Assembly: GCF_032681285.1 (NCBI RefSeq)
Contig: NZ_CP136336.1
Coordinates: forward strand, 1,351,001-1,415,000
Direction: 5' to 3'
Source of the DNA: Piscinibacter gummiphilus
GTDB lineage: Bacteria; Pseudomonadota; Gammaproteobacteria; Burkholderiales; Burkholderiaceae_C
DNA: 64,000 bases
In this document: positions 34,748 through 42,993 of the stretch, in pieces
Numbering within the stretch: position 1 is the stretch's first letter
Layout of the letters: each line of letters opens with the position of its first letter
Translations under genes and position numbers: made by a program
Notes under the pieces: generated by a model
What the model was told of the DNA's origin: nothing
What the model saw: the letters and a program-made list of their open reading frames with translations, nothing else
Database searches by the model: none

Positions 34748-35635
34748 ATGCACCTCCCCCTCAACGCGATGCGGGCCTTCGAGGCCTCGGCCCGCCACCT
34801 GAGCTTCACGCGCGCGGCCATCGAGCTCAACGTCAGCCAGGCGGCCGTGAGCCAGCAGGTCAAGAATCTGGAGGAGCGCCTCGGCGCCGCGCTGTTTCGT
34901 CGCGTGCCGCGCGGCCTCGCCCTCACCGACGAGGGGCTCGCGTTGCTGCCGACGGTGGCCGATGCGTTCGATCGCCTGAGCCGCGGGCTCCAGCGTTTCC
35001 ACAAGGGCCGCGCCACGGAGGTGCTGACGGTTGGCTGTGTCTCGAGTCTCCTGGTGCGCTGGCTGATGCCGCGGCTGCCCGAGTTCGAGCGGGCGCACCC
35101 GTGGATCGATCTGCGGGTCTTCGGCAACAACAACCGCGTCGACCTGGCTGGCGAGGGTCTGGACTTCGCGCTCCGCTTCGGCCAGGGAGCGTGGCATGGC
35201 GTGCACGCGGTGCCGCTCTTCGGCGCGCCGCTGTCGGCGCTCTGCACCCCTGCGCTGGCCGTGCGCCTGCAAGAGCCGCAGCATCTGTTGCGGGAGACGC
35301 TGTTGCGCTCGTATCGCGTCGACGAGTGGCCGGCGTGGTTCGCGCAGTGCGGGTTGCAGGCGCCCCTGCTGCGCGGGCCGGTGCTCGACAGCTCGCTTGC
35401 GCTGGCCGAAGCGGCCCTGCAAGGGACGGGGGTTGCCTTGCTGCCGCTTGCCCTGTTCGAGCGCGAGCTGCAGCAGGGCAGCTTGGTGCAGCCCTTCGAG
35501 GCCTCGATCCTCACTGGCCGCTACTGGCTCACGCGCCTGCAGTCGCGCCAGGAGGGCGCGGCCATGCGCGCGTTCGCCGAATGGCTTCAGCAGCAGTGCG
35601 GCGAGGCCGCCCCCCACCGCGCCGCCGGGGTTTGA
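34748..35635 (+). CDS. LysR-type regulator, AmpR/GcvA-like
   Basis: The 295-residue protein opens with LPLNAMRAFEASARHLSFTR, the start typical of the GcvA/AmpR branch, with the winged helix-turn-helix at about 17-60 (AAIELNVSQAAVSQQVKNLE) and a substrate-binding-like effector domain after residue 90. The in-frame ATG nine bases upstream (34739) is an alternative start. Placed divergently from the class A beta-lactamase, it is likely to be its inducer-responsive regulator, answering to muropeptides if it behaves as AmpR; that part is inference, since GcvA-like proteins have other ligands too. Confidence 0.85.
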   Translation: MHLPLNAMRAFEASARHLSFTRAAIELNVSQAAVSQQVKNLEERLGAALFRRVPRGLALTDEGLALLPTVADAFDRLSRGLQRFHKGRATEVLTVGCVSSLLVRWLMPRLPEFERAHPWIDLRVFGNNNRVDLAGEGLDFALRFGQGAWHGVHAVPLFGAPLSALCTPALAVRLQEPQHLLRETLLRSYRVDEWPAWFAQCGLQAPLLRGPVLDSSLALAEAALQGTGVALLPLALFERELQQGSLVQPFEASILTGRYWLTRLQSRQEGAAMRAFAEWLQQQCGEAAPHRAAGV

Positions 35636-35710
35636 TGCACATGCCGTGGCGCGGGCGCCGGCCGCGCTCCGCTATGCTCGCGTCGCGTCAACGAGGAGGA
35701 GCCTGCGCCG

Positions 35711-36826
35711 ATGTCGAAAACCGCCAAAGTCCTGCTGACCCTTGTCTTGCTCGCAGGTTTCAGCGCCGCGCTGTACTTTGCGCTGCGCGGGCAGAAGGCG
35801 GCGGAGGCAGAGATCGCCCTGGGGCCGGTGACCGAGCTCAAGGGCGTGATCGCGCTCGACGTCGAGCCCTTCTTCAAGGACGAGCGCGTCAAGAAGATCC
35901 TGGCCGACAACCGCCTGCCGGTCTCGGTGGTGCGTGTGGGCAGCCGCGAGATGGCGGGCAAGGTGGTCGCGGGTCAGATGCCCGACTTCCTGTTTCCGTC
36001 TGGCGTGGTGGCCGCCAACCAGATCAGCGACGCGGCCCGAAAGGCCGGCGTCAACGTCGCGCAGTCGTCGCCCTTCCACACGCCGATGGTGATCGCCAGC
36101 TGGGCGCCGATCGCCAAGATCCTCGTCGCCAATGACATGGCCAAGCCGCTGGGTGAGCGCATCTATGGTGTCGACATGGCCAAGCTCACGCAGGCCATGC
36201 TGGCCAAGAAGCGCTGGAAGGACCTGAAGGACAGCAGCGCCTACGACGTGACGCGCAGCGTGCTCGTCTCCACCACCGACGTGCGCCGCAGCAACTCGGC
36301 CGCGAATTACCTCGCACTCACGAGCTACGCGGTGCATGGCGACGTGGTGACCGACCGCGCCACCGCGATCCCGCTCGCGACAAAGCTCGCCGAGCTCTTC
36401 AAGCGCCAGGGCTACCAGGAGAACTACGTCAACGGCAACTTCGACGACTACGTGGCCATCGGCATCGGCAAGACGCCGCTCGCCTTCATCTACGAGTACC
36501 AGCTCGTGGCCTACGCGCTCGACAAGAAGGGCGTGGGCCCCGATATGGTGTTGCTCTACCCGCAGCCGACCATCGTCAACAAGGTGGTGTTCATGGCGGT
36601 GAGCGAGAAGGCCAAGGCGCTGGCCGACCTGCTGGCGCGCAACGTCGACCTGCAGCGCATCGCGGTGAGCTATGGCTTCCGCGTGGCCGACACCGGCCTC
36701 TTCATGGAAGCGGTGAAGCCGACCGGCCTCGCCGTGGAAGAACGCATCACGCAGGTGATCGACCCGCCGGCCTTCGAGCTGATGGCCGAGATGATCGACG
36801 CGGTGGCCAAGGAGATGACGCAATGA
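35711..36826 (+). CDS. Periplasmic binding-protein-like protein, first gene of the TelA operon
   Basis: The 371-residue protein has an N-terminal hydrophobic segment (VLLTLVLLAGFSAALYFAL, residues 7-25), without a lipobox cysteine, so it may stay anchored. The body resembles type 2 periplasmic solute-binding proteins (KVVAGQMPDFLFPSGVVAAN; TPLAFIYEYQLVAYALDKKG). The ligand is not known. GAGGAGGA lies about ten bases upstream of the ATG. The gene overlaps the next by four bases and heads a four-gene operon with a binding-protein/VWA lipoprotein, a membrane protein and TelA. No permease or ATPase of an ABC transporter is present, so it is not an ordinary uptake receptor; it more likely acts together with the VWA protein in an envelope stress function. 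Confidence 0.7.
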   Translation: MSKTAKVLLTLVLLAGFSAALYFALRGQKAAEAEIALGPVTELKGVIALDVEPFFKDERVKKILADNRLPVSVVRVGSREMAGKVVAGQMPDFLFPSGVVAANQISDAARKAGVNVAQSSPFHTPMVIASWAPIAKILVANDMAKPLGERIYGVDMAKLTQAMLAKKRWKDLKDSSAYDVTRSVLVSTTDVRRSNSAANYLALTSYAVHGDVVTDRATAIPLATKLAELFKRQGYQENYVNGNFDDYVAIGIGKTPLAFIYEYQLVAYALDKKGVGPDMVLLYPQPTIVNKVVFMAVSEKAKALADLLARNVDLQRIAVSYGFRVADTGLFMEAVKPTGLAVEERITQVIDPPAFELMAEMIDAVAKEMTQ

Positions 36827-38478
36827 AAGGAATCCTGGGAGGGGTGTTGCTCGCGGTGCTGCTGACCGCCTGCGGCAAGAAGGAGGCGGCCGATGCGCCG
36901 AAGCCGGCCGACAACAAGCCCGTCTTCACCGTGCTTGCCACCACCGACCTCAAGGACGCGCAGCCGCTCGAAGCCATGGTCGAGAAAGCGACCGGTGTGC
37001 GCCTGCGCTTCACCTGGGGCGGCACGATGGAAAGCACCGAGGCCGTGCTGAGCGGCAGCACGCCGGCCCACGCCGCCTGGTTCGCCAACGCGAAGTACCT
37101 GCTGAGTGACCCGCAGGGCCAGGCGCGTGTGAAGCTGCAAGAGAAGATCATGCTGTCGCCGATTGCCGTCGGCGTGAACCAGACCGCGGCCAAGCAGCTC
37201 GGCTGGGACGACGCGGCCACGGCCGCCAAGGTCGGCTGGCGCGAGATCACACAGGCCGCCTCGCAGGGCAAGCTGCGCTACGCGCTCTCGAACCCCGCCA
37301 CCTCCAACCAGGGCTTCATGGCGCTGATGGGCGTGGTGGCGGCGGCGAGCCAGAAGTCCGAAGCGCTCACCGCCGCCGACGTGAACCGCGGCGCCATCGC
37401 CAGCTTCCTCAAGGGCTACAAGCTGCCGGGCGACAACTCCACCTACCTCACCGAGAAGTTCCTCGAACAGCAGGGCAACAACCCGACGCAGCTCAACGCC
37501 TTCATCAATTACGAAAGCTGGCTGCTCTCGCTCAACAACGGCGGCAAGCTGCGCGAGAAGCTGGTGCTCGTGTACCCGCACGAAGGCGTGGCCACCGCCG
37601 ACTACCCCTTCATGCTGCTGAAGGACGAGCGCCGCGACGACTACCTGAAGGTCGTGGCCTACCTCAAGGGCGCCGATGCGCAGAAGTGGCTCGCCCGCCA
37701 GACCCTGCGCCGCCCGATCAACGCCGAGGTGGCCGCCACCGTGGCCGACGTGCTGCCCAAGGAAGGCATGCGCATCGAGCTGCCGTTCTCGCCCGACCGC
37801 GCCCTGGCCGATGGCCTGATCGACGCCTACCTCAACGAATTCCGCCGCCCGATCGCCAGCACCTTCGTGCTCGACACCAGCGGCAGCATGGACGGCCAGG
37901 GCCGCCGCGCGCAGCTGATCCAGGCGTTGCACTACGTGGCCGGCGCCGACAGCTCGCTCACCGGGCGGCTCGCCAAGCTCACCAACCGCGAGAAGGTGTG
38001 GATGCTGCCGTTTTCCGACCAGCCCTGGCGCATGACCTACTTCGAGATCCCCACCGGCCGCCCGCAGGCCAAGGGCGTGCAGGTGCAGGAGGATTCGGAG
38101 GCCAAGCAGGCCATGCTCGCCGACGTGCGCGCCTACGCCGACGGCCTGCGCATGACCGGCGGCACCGCGCTCTACGACAGCGTGCTCGCCGCACTCAAGC
38201 ACATGCTGGAGCAGAAGCAGAAGAACCCGAACTACCAGTACTCGGTGGTCGCGTTCACCGACGGCGAGAACACCAAGGGCCGCAGCCTGGAGCAGTTCCA
38301 GCAGGCCTATGCAGCGCTGCCGGAAGACGTGCGCGGCATCCCCGTCTTCATGGTGCTCTTCGGCGAAGCGAAAGAGGCCGACCTAAAGGCGCTGGTGCAG
38401 ACGACGGGCGGCAAGGTCTTCGATGCGCGCAAGACGCCGCTCTATGCGGTGTTCAAGGACATCCGAGCCTATCAATGA
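36823..38478 (+). CDS. Lipoprotein with binding-protein domain and VWA domain
   Basis: The 551-residue protein has a lipoprotein signal ending in LLTAC (C17). Residues about 30-340 form a type 2 solute-binding domain (FTVLATTDLKDAQPLEAMVE; YALSNPATSNQGFMALMGV). A von Willebrand factor A domain follows from about 345, with an intact MIDAS metal site: DTSGSMDG, the threonine in TGGTALYDS and the aspartate in FTDGEN. VWA domains with MIDAS bind partner proteins through a metal ion. The start overlaps the upstream gene in ATGA and the stop overlaps the downstream start, so it is in the middle of a tightly coupled operon. A binding domain fused to VWA, next to TelA, recalls tellurite-resistance and chemical-stress clusters that also pair VWA proteins with TerD or TelA proteins. 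Confidence 0.8.
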   Translation: MKGILGGVLLAVLLTACGKKEAADAPKPADNKPVFTVLATTDLKDAQPLEAMVEKATGVRLRFTWGGTMESTEAVLSGSTPAHAAWFANAKYLLSDPQGQARVKLQEKIMLSPIAVGVNQTAAKQLGWDDAATAAKVGWREITQAASQGKLRYALSNPATSNQGFMALMGVVAAASQKSEALTAADVNRGAIASFLKGYKLPGDNSTYLTEKFLEQQGNNPTQLNAFINYESWLLSLNNGGKLREKLVLVYPHEGVATADYPFMLLKDERRDDYLKVVAYLKGADAQKWLARQTLRRPINAEVAATVADVLPKEGMRIELPFSPDRALADGLIDAYLNEFRRPIASTFVLDTSGSMDGQGRRAQLIQALHYVAGADSSLTGRLAKLTNREKVWMLPFSDQPWRMTYFEIPTGRPQAKGVQVQEDSEAKQAMLADVRAYADGLRMTGGTALYDSVLAALKHMLEQKQKNPNYQYSVVAFTDGENTKGRSLEQFQQAYAALPEDVRGIPVFMVLFGEAKEADLKALVQTTGGKVFDARKTPLYAVFKDIRAYQ

Positions 38479-39170
38479 TGGACAAGCTCGCCCGGGTGCT
38501 GCTGAGCGCTGCCAACTGGTGCGGTCTCGGCCTCGCCACCGTCGTGCTGGTGTTGAAGGCGCTCAACCTGATCGGCCTCGCCGGCCTGCCGCTGGCCTTC
38601 GGCGGCTACGTGGCCGGCTTCGTGGTCGGCGGCCTGTGGCTGGGCTTTCCCAAGCTAGGAGGGCCGATGTGGGAAGACGCGCTCGACTTCAGCGACGAGG
38701 GCGATGCGAGAGAGGCCATGACCCGGGCGCTAGCCGGTGTGCGGGGCCTCGTCGAATACAACCCCGAGAACCGCCTGCCCGCGAGCCTGCAGGCCAAGGC
38801 GTTGGACCTGTGCAAGTCGCTGCAATCGCTCTTGTCGCAGTGGGAGCGCAGCCAGGGCGTGCTGTCGATGCAGGAGGGCTTTCACGCCCGCCACATCGCC
38901 ATCTCGTACCTGCCCGATGCGCTGAAGGCGTATCTGTCGATTCCGCCGCAGTACGCCGCCAGCCGCGTGCTGCACGATGGCAAGACCGCGCAAGACATCT
39001 TCCGCGATACGCTAAGTGAGCTCGAAACCAAGGTGAAGCAACTGGCCGACGACTTGGCCAGCCAGGACGCCCAGGCCTTCCTCGTCCACTCGCGATTCCT
39101 GCATGACAAGTTCGGCAAGCCCTCGCTTGCTGCCCCTGAGATTCAACCCGTAGCGGAGCCCAGGAAATGA
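38475..39170 (+). CDS. Membrane protein with soluble helical domain, operon partner of TelA
   Basis: The 231-residue protein has two predicted membrane segments in its first 60 residues (GLGLATVVLVLKALNLIGLA and FGGYVAGFVVGGLWLGF), then a soluble helical region rich in Leu, Gln and Asp. I do not recognise the family with confidence. In Gram-positive bacteria TelA is paired with the membrane protein XpaC, which has a similar build, so an XpaC-like role is a reasonable guess from position. Two ATGs occur in tandem at 38475 and 38478; the first overlaps the previous stop codon. It overlaps telA by four bases. Confidence 0.7.
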   Translation: MMDKLARVLLSAANWCGLGLATVVLVLKALNLIGLAGLPLAFGGYVAGFVVGGLWLGFPKLGGPMWEDALDFSDEGDAREAMTRALAGVRGLVEYNPENRLPASLQAKALDLCKSLQSLLSQWERSQGVLSMQEGFHARHIAISYLPDALKAYLSIPPQYAASRVLHDGKTAQDIFRDTLSELETKVKQLADDLASQDAQAFLVHSRFLHDKFGKPSLAAPEIQPVAEPRK

Positions 39171-40384
39171 ACGGCCCTGAAGACACCCCCACCGTCGCCT
39201 ACGGCGGCGTGCCCAACTTCCAGTTGACCCCGCCCGAGGTCATCACGCCCGTGCCGGCCGAGGCCACGCGCACGGCGGTGCCGCTCAAGCCCGAGGTGGC
39301 CAAGGCGGTCGACGACCAGGTGATGCGCTTCATCGACGCGCTGATGAGCGAAGACGTGCATAGCGCCGAGTTCAAGCACAAGCTCGACAGCGCCTTCGCG
39401 CTCGGTCGCGAGGAGATCTCGAATGCGGCTGGCCTGATGCAGGGCCGGTTCCTGCAGCGCAACTTCATCGGCGCCGAAGAGACAGCCGCCTACAAGGCCA
39501 TTGGTGAGATCCGCGGCCACCTCGACAAGCTGAATCCCGGCAATGAAGGCGACCTGCTGGCGCCCAACAAGCTCCTGGGCATCATCCCGTTCGGCAACAA
39601 GCTCAAGGCCTACTTCCGCAAGTTCGAAAGCGCCGGCTCGCAGCTGCAGAAATCGATGAGCCAGCTCTACGCCGCGCGCGACGACGTGCAGAAGGACATC
39701 GTCGACATCGAAGCCACCCGCACCAAGCTGTGGGACGCGATGCAGAAGCTCGCCGCCGCCGCGCAGTTCGCCACCTCGCTCGATGCGCGCCTCGCCGAGA
39801 AGGTGCAGTCGCTGAAAGCCACCGACCCGCAGCGCGCCAATGCGCTGGAGCAGGAGGTGCTCTTCTACGCCCGCCAGAACCTCGCCGACATCCTCACCCA
39901 GCAGGCGGTGTGCGTGAACGGCTACCTCGCGCTCGACGTGCTCAAGAAGACCGGCCGCGAAATGATGAACGGCTGCAGCCGCGTGGCCACCACCGGCATG
40001 AGCGCGCTGGCCGTCGCGCAGACCGTGGCGCGTGCCACCGGCAATCAGGTGCAGGTGATGGAGATGCTGCAAGGCGTCAACACCACCATCGGCAACCTCA
40101 TCACCGAAACCGGCCGCCAGCTCAACAGCCACGTCGACAAGACGGCCGAGTTCGCGAGCAACCCCATGCTGGGCATCGACAAGATCAAGGAGATGTTCGA
40201 CCAGACCTACAAGGCCATGGACGCGATGGACTCGTTCCGCTCCAAGGCGATCACGGTCATGGGCCAGAACAACACCATCATGGCCGAGCAGTTGCAGAAG
40301 AGCCAGCAGTACATCGACCGCGTGCGCCAGCAGCAGGCCCGCGAGGCGGGCCAGGCCCAGATCCAGGGGCCGGTCGCGCTCTGA
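39167..40384 (+). CDS. telA: TelA-family toxic anion resistance protein
   Basis: The 405-residue, almost entirely helical cytosolic protein matches the TelA family. Recognisable stretches are LLGIIPFGNKLKAYFRKFES (about 135-155), the conserved helix LAAAAQFATSLDAR, and ALAVAQTVARATGNQVQVME in the C-terminal half. TelA/KlaA proteins were found through tellurite resistance and are also linked to resistance to envelope-active agents; the mechanism is unknown. It is the last gene of a four-gene operon joined by four-base overlaps throughout. It converges on the amidase gene with only nine bases between the stops. Confidence 0.88.
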   Translation: MNGPEDTPTVAYGGVPNFQLTPPEVITPVPAEATRTAVPLKPEVAKAVDDQVMRFIDALMSEDVHSAEFKHKLDSAFALGREEISNAAGLMQGRFLQRNFIGAEETAAYKAIGEIRGHLDKLNPGNEGDLLAPNKLLGIIPFGNKLKAYFRKFESAGSQLQKSMSQLYAARDDVQKDIVDIEATRTKLWDAMQKLAAAAQFATSLDARLAEKVQSLKATDPQRANALEQEVLFYARQNLADILTQQAVCVNGYLALDVLKKTGREMMNGCSRVATTGMSALAVAQTVARATGNQVQVMEMLQGVNTTIGNLITETGRQLNSHVDKTAEFASNPMLGIDKIKEMFDQTYKAMDAMDSFRSKAITVMGQNNTIMAEQLQKSQQYIDRVRQQQAREAGQAQIQGPVAL

Positions 40385-40393
40385 CGGCGGGGC

Positions 40394-41749
40394 TCAGCGC
40401 CTGAGCTGGCCCACGATGCCGGCGAGTGCGAGCGTGGTGCGGTCCTCCTGCCAGGGCCCGATGATCTGCACGCCGATCGGCAGGCCCTCCTTCGAGCGGC
40501 CCATCGGCGCCACCGACGCCGGCAGGCCGGCCACCGTGGCGATGCCGGGCCAGCCGAGCTGATCGCCGTAGGGCGTGAGTTCGCCGTCGACGCTCAGTTG
40601 CCTCGCCTGCCACGGGCCGTCGTCGAACTGAGTGAACGCGGGCGTGCCGAAGACCGGCGTCAGCACGGCATCGAACTCGCGAAAGAGCGCCGCCCACTGG
40701 TTGCGCAGGCGTTGGCGTGCATCGAGCAGGCCCAACCACTGGTTGGCGCTCAGCTCCGGCTGCCGCTCGGGCGTGGCGCGGTTGATCTCGGTGAGCAGCA
40801 GTGGGATGTAGAGCTTGTGTGAGGCGTCGAGGTCGGGCAGCAGCGGGCTGCTGCGCGCGACGCTGGCGCCCGCGCGCTCGAAGTCGGCGGCCAGTGCTGC
40901 CAGCGTCTGTCGCGTGTCGGCGTCGGTGGCGCAGCGTGGGTGGGTGTCGATCACCAGCAGGCGGGCGCCTCGCGGCGAGGTGACACGCGGCTTCGGCGGC
41001 TCGAAGCGCAGCCCGGGGTCGAGCGGGTCGGCCACGGCGAGCAGGTCGAAGGCGAGGGTGAGGTCGTCGATGTTGCGCGCCAGCGGGCCGATCACCGCCA
41101 GGCCCGAGCCGGCACCGTCGGCGCGCGGCGGCTTGTGCCCGCGCGGCGGCAGCAGGCCGAAGCTCGGCTTGTGGCCGTACAGCCCGCAGAAATGCGCCGG
41201 CACGCGGATCGAGCCGCCGATGTCGGACCCGAGCTCCAGCGGCACCATGTACGAGGCGAGCGCCGCAGCCGAGCCGCCCGACGAGCCGCCCGGCGAGCGC
41301 TTGAGGTCAAGCGGGTTGTTCGTGCGGCCGTAGAGAGGGTGCACCGTCTGCCAGTCGCCGAGCGCCACCGGCACGTTGGTCTTGCCGAGGAGGATGGCGC
41401 CGGCTTCCTTCATGCGCGTGACGGCCAGCGCGTCGGCCTCGGGCCGGTAGTCGGCAAATTCGGCGAAACCCCAGGTGGTGGGCAGGCCCGCCACGTCATA
41501 CGACTCCTTCACTGTCATCGGCACACCGAGCAGCGGCTTTCGCTCGCCGCGCGCCAGCGCTGCATCGGCGGCACGGGCGGCCTCTCGTGCGCGGTCGAAA
41601 TCGCGCACCACCACTGCGTTGATCTCGGGGTCGCGCTGCTCGATGCGTGCGATGTGCAAGTCGCACAACTCCAGCGCGCCAATCTCGCGTTGGGCCAGCG
41701 CTCGAGCCAGCTCGATGGCGCCAGCCTGTTCGGGGAGGGATGAGGGCAT
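40394..41749 (-). CDS. Amidase-signature family hydrolase
   Basis: The 451-residue protein has the amidase-signature Ser-cisSer-Lys triad: lysine in GVPMTVKES (about residue 80), the Gly/Ser-rich loop RSPGGSSGGSAAAL (about 155) and the nucleophile serine in GSDIGGSIRVPA. The family covers amidases, 6-aminohexanoate-dimer hydrolases and GatA-like subunits; the lack of neighbouring gatB/gatC rules out the tRNA amidotransferase role. The ATG at 41749 is supported by AGGAG nine bases upstream. It follows guaC on the same strand with 60 bases between, so shared transcription is possible. The natural substrate is unknown. Confidence 0.88.
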   Translation of the reverse strand: MPSSLPEQAGAIELARALAQREIGALELCDLHIARIEQRDPEINAVVVRDFDRAREAARAADAALARGERKPLLGVPMTVKESYDVAGLPTTWGFAEFADYRPEADALAVTRMKEAGAILLGKTNVPVALGDWQTVHPLYGRTNNPLDLKRSPGGSSGGSAAALASYMVPLELGSDIGGSIRVPAHFCGLYGHKPSFGLLPPRGHKPPRADGAGSGLAVIGPLARNIDDLTLAFDLLAVADPLDPGLRFEPPKPRVTSPRGARLLVIDTHPRCATDADTRQTLAALAADFERAGASVARSSPLLPDLDASHKLYIPLLLTEINRATPERQPELSANQWLGLLDARQRLRNQWAALFREFDAVLTPVFGTPAFTQFDDGPWQARQLSVDGELTPYGDQLGWPGIATVAGLPASVAPMGRSKEGLPIGVQIIGPWQEDRTTLALAGIVGQLRR

Positions 41750-41809
41750 GTGGGGCTCCTGGGTGAAAGAGGGTCGACCTCGTTTCACCATAGCACCGGG
41801 CCCAAGGCC

Positions 41810-42787
41810 TTACATCAGCAGATGCTCGCCCGCGTTGTCGCCGCCGAGGATCACGTAGTTGACCTTGCGGATGTCGGCGAGCTTGGTGCCGCCGGCGTAG
41901 CTGATGGAGCTTTGCACGTCTTCGCGCATCTCGCGCAGCGTGTCGGCCAGCTTGCCCTTGATGGGCTCCAGGATGCGCTTGCCTTCCACATGCTTGTATT
42001 CGCCCTTGTTGAAGTCGCTGGCCGAGCCGTAGTACTCCTTGAAGAGCTTGCCGTCGACTTCGACCGTCTTGCCTGGCGACTCTTCGTGCCCGGCGAAGAG
42101 GGAGCCGATCATCACCATCGCCGCGCCGAAGCGCACGCTCTTGGCGATGTCGCCGTGGTCGCGGATGCCGCCGTCGGCAATGATGGGCTTGGTGGCCACG
42201 CGCGCACACCACTTGAGCGCACTCAACTGCCAGCCGCCGGTGCCGAAGCCCGTCTTGAGCTTGGTGATGCACACCTTGCCGGGGCCCACGCCCACCTTCG
42301 TTGCATCGGCGCCCCAGTTCTCGAGGTCGATCACCGCTTCCGGCGTGGCCACGTTGCCGGCGATCACGAAGGTGCTGGGCAGCTTCTGCTTGATGTGCTC
42401 GATGGTCTTGCGAACGCTCTCGGCGTGGCCGTGTGCGATGTCGATGGTGATGTAGTCGGCGCCCACGCCTTCGGCGGCCAGCTGGTCGATGACCTTGAAG
42501 TCGTCGGGCTTCACGCCTGAGCTGATCGACACGAACAAGCCCTTGTCGCGCATGCGTTTCGCATAGGCGAGGTTGTCGATGTCGAAGCGGTGCATCACGT
42601 AGAAGTAGCCGTTGGCGGCGAGCCACTCGGAGATGGGCTCGTCGATCACGGTCTTCATGTTGGCCGGCACCACCGGCAGCTTGAAGGTGTGGCGGCCGAA
42701 CTGCATCGAGGGGTCGCATTCCGAGCGACTCTCCACGCGGCATTTGCGCGGCAGCAAGAGGATGTTGTCGTAGTCGAAGATTTCCAT
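41810..42787 (-). CDS. guaC: GMP reductase
   Basis: Converts GMP to IMP with NADPH, returning guanine nucleotides to the purine pool. The 325-residue barrel protein has the IMPDH/GMPR features: [17 protein letters not shown], the catalytic loop [20 protein letters not shown] with its cysteine, and the flavin-less phosphate site [15 protein letters not shown]. It lacks the CBS domains and the C-terminal flap of IMP dehydrogenase. Its length matches the Bacillus-type GuaC branch rather than the E. coli enzyme. AGGAG precedes the ATG; the longer frame extends through the leader hairpin and is not used. A terminator lies upstream, closing the molybdenum hydroxylase operon, so guaC needs its own promoter in the roughly 120 bases between. 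Confidence 0.92.
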   Translation of the reverse strand: MEIFDYDNILLLPRKCRVESRSECDPSMQFGRHTFKLPVVPANMKTVIDEPISEWLAANGYFYVMHRFDIDNLAYAKRMRDKGLFVSISSGVKPDDFKVIDQLAAEGVGADYITIDIAHGHAESVRKTIEHIKQKLPSTFVIAGNVATPEAVIDLENWGADATKVGVGPGKVCITKLKTGFGTGGWQLSALKWCARVATKPIIADGGIRDHGDIAKSVRFGAAMVMIGSLFAGHEESPGKTVEVDGKLFKEYYGSASDFNKGEYKHVEGKRILEPIKGKLADTLREMREDVQSSISYAGGTKLADIRKVNYVILGGDNAGEHLLM

Positions 42788-42911
42788 GTCAAGGCTCCTG
42801 TGCGTCAAACGGGCGGCGCGTTGAGGCAGTGCGCGGCCCAATGGCTGCTGTGAGCGCTTGACTTGGTGACCCGGCTGTCCGCGGCGCCACCAGCGAGGGT
42901 GGAGCGGACAC

Positions 42912-42942
42912 AAAAAACCGGGCACCAAAAATTTGGGCCCGG
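42912..42942 (-). terminator. Rho-independent terminator after the molybdenum hydroxylase genes
   Basis: Read leftward, CCGGGC (with CCAAA/TTTGG extending the stem across one bulge) pairs with GCCCGG and is followed by six T residues. It lies 51 bases past the stop of the large-subunit gene and 124 bases before guaC. It could also act as an attenuator in the guaC leader, but no alternative pairing was found. Confidence 0.8.
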
Positions 42943-42993
42943 TGGGGCATTCTACGCAGCCGCTTCTCGCGGAAGGCGGTCAAAAACCACGGT

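Noticed and set aside
42788..42911. Purine riboswitch in the guaC leader
   Set aside because: The conserved three-way junction sequences of the purine aptamer were not recognised; only a terminator hairpin is clear.
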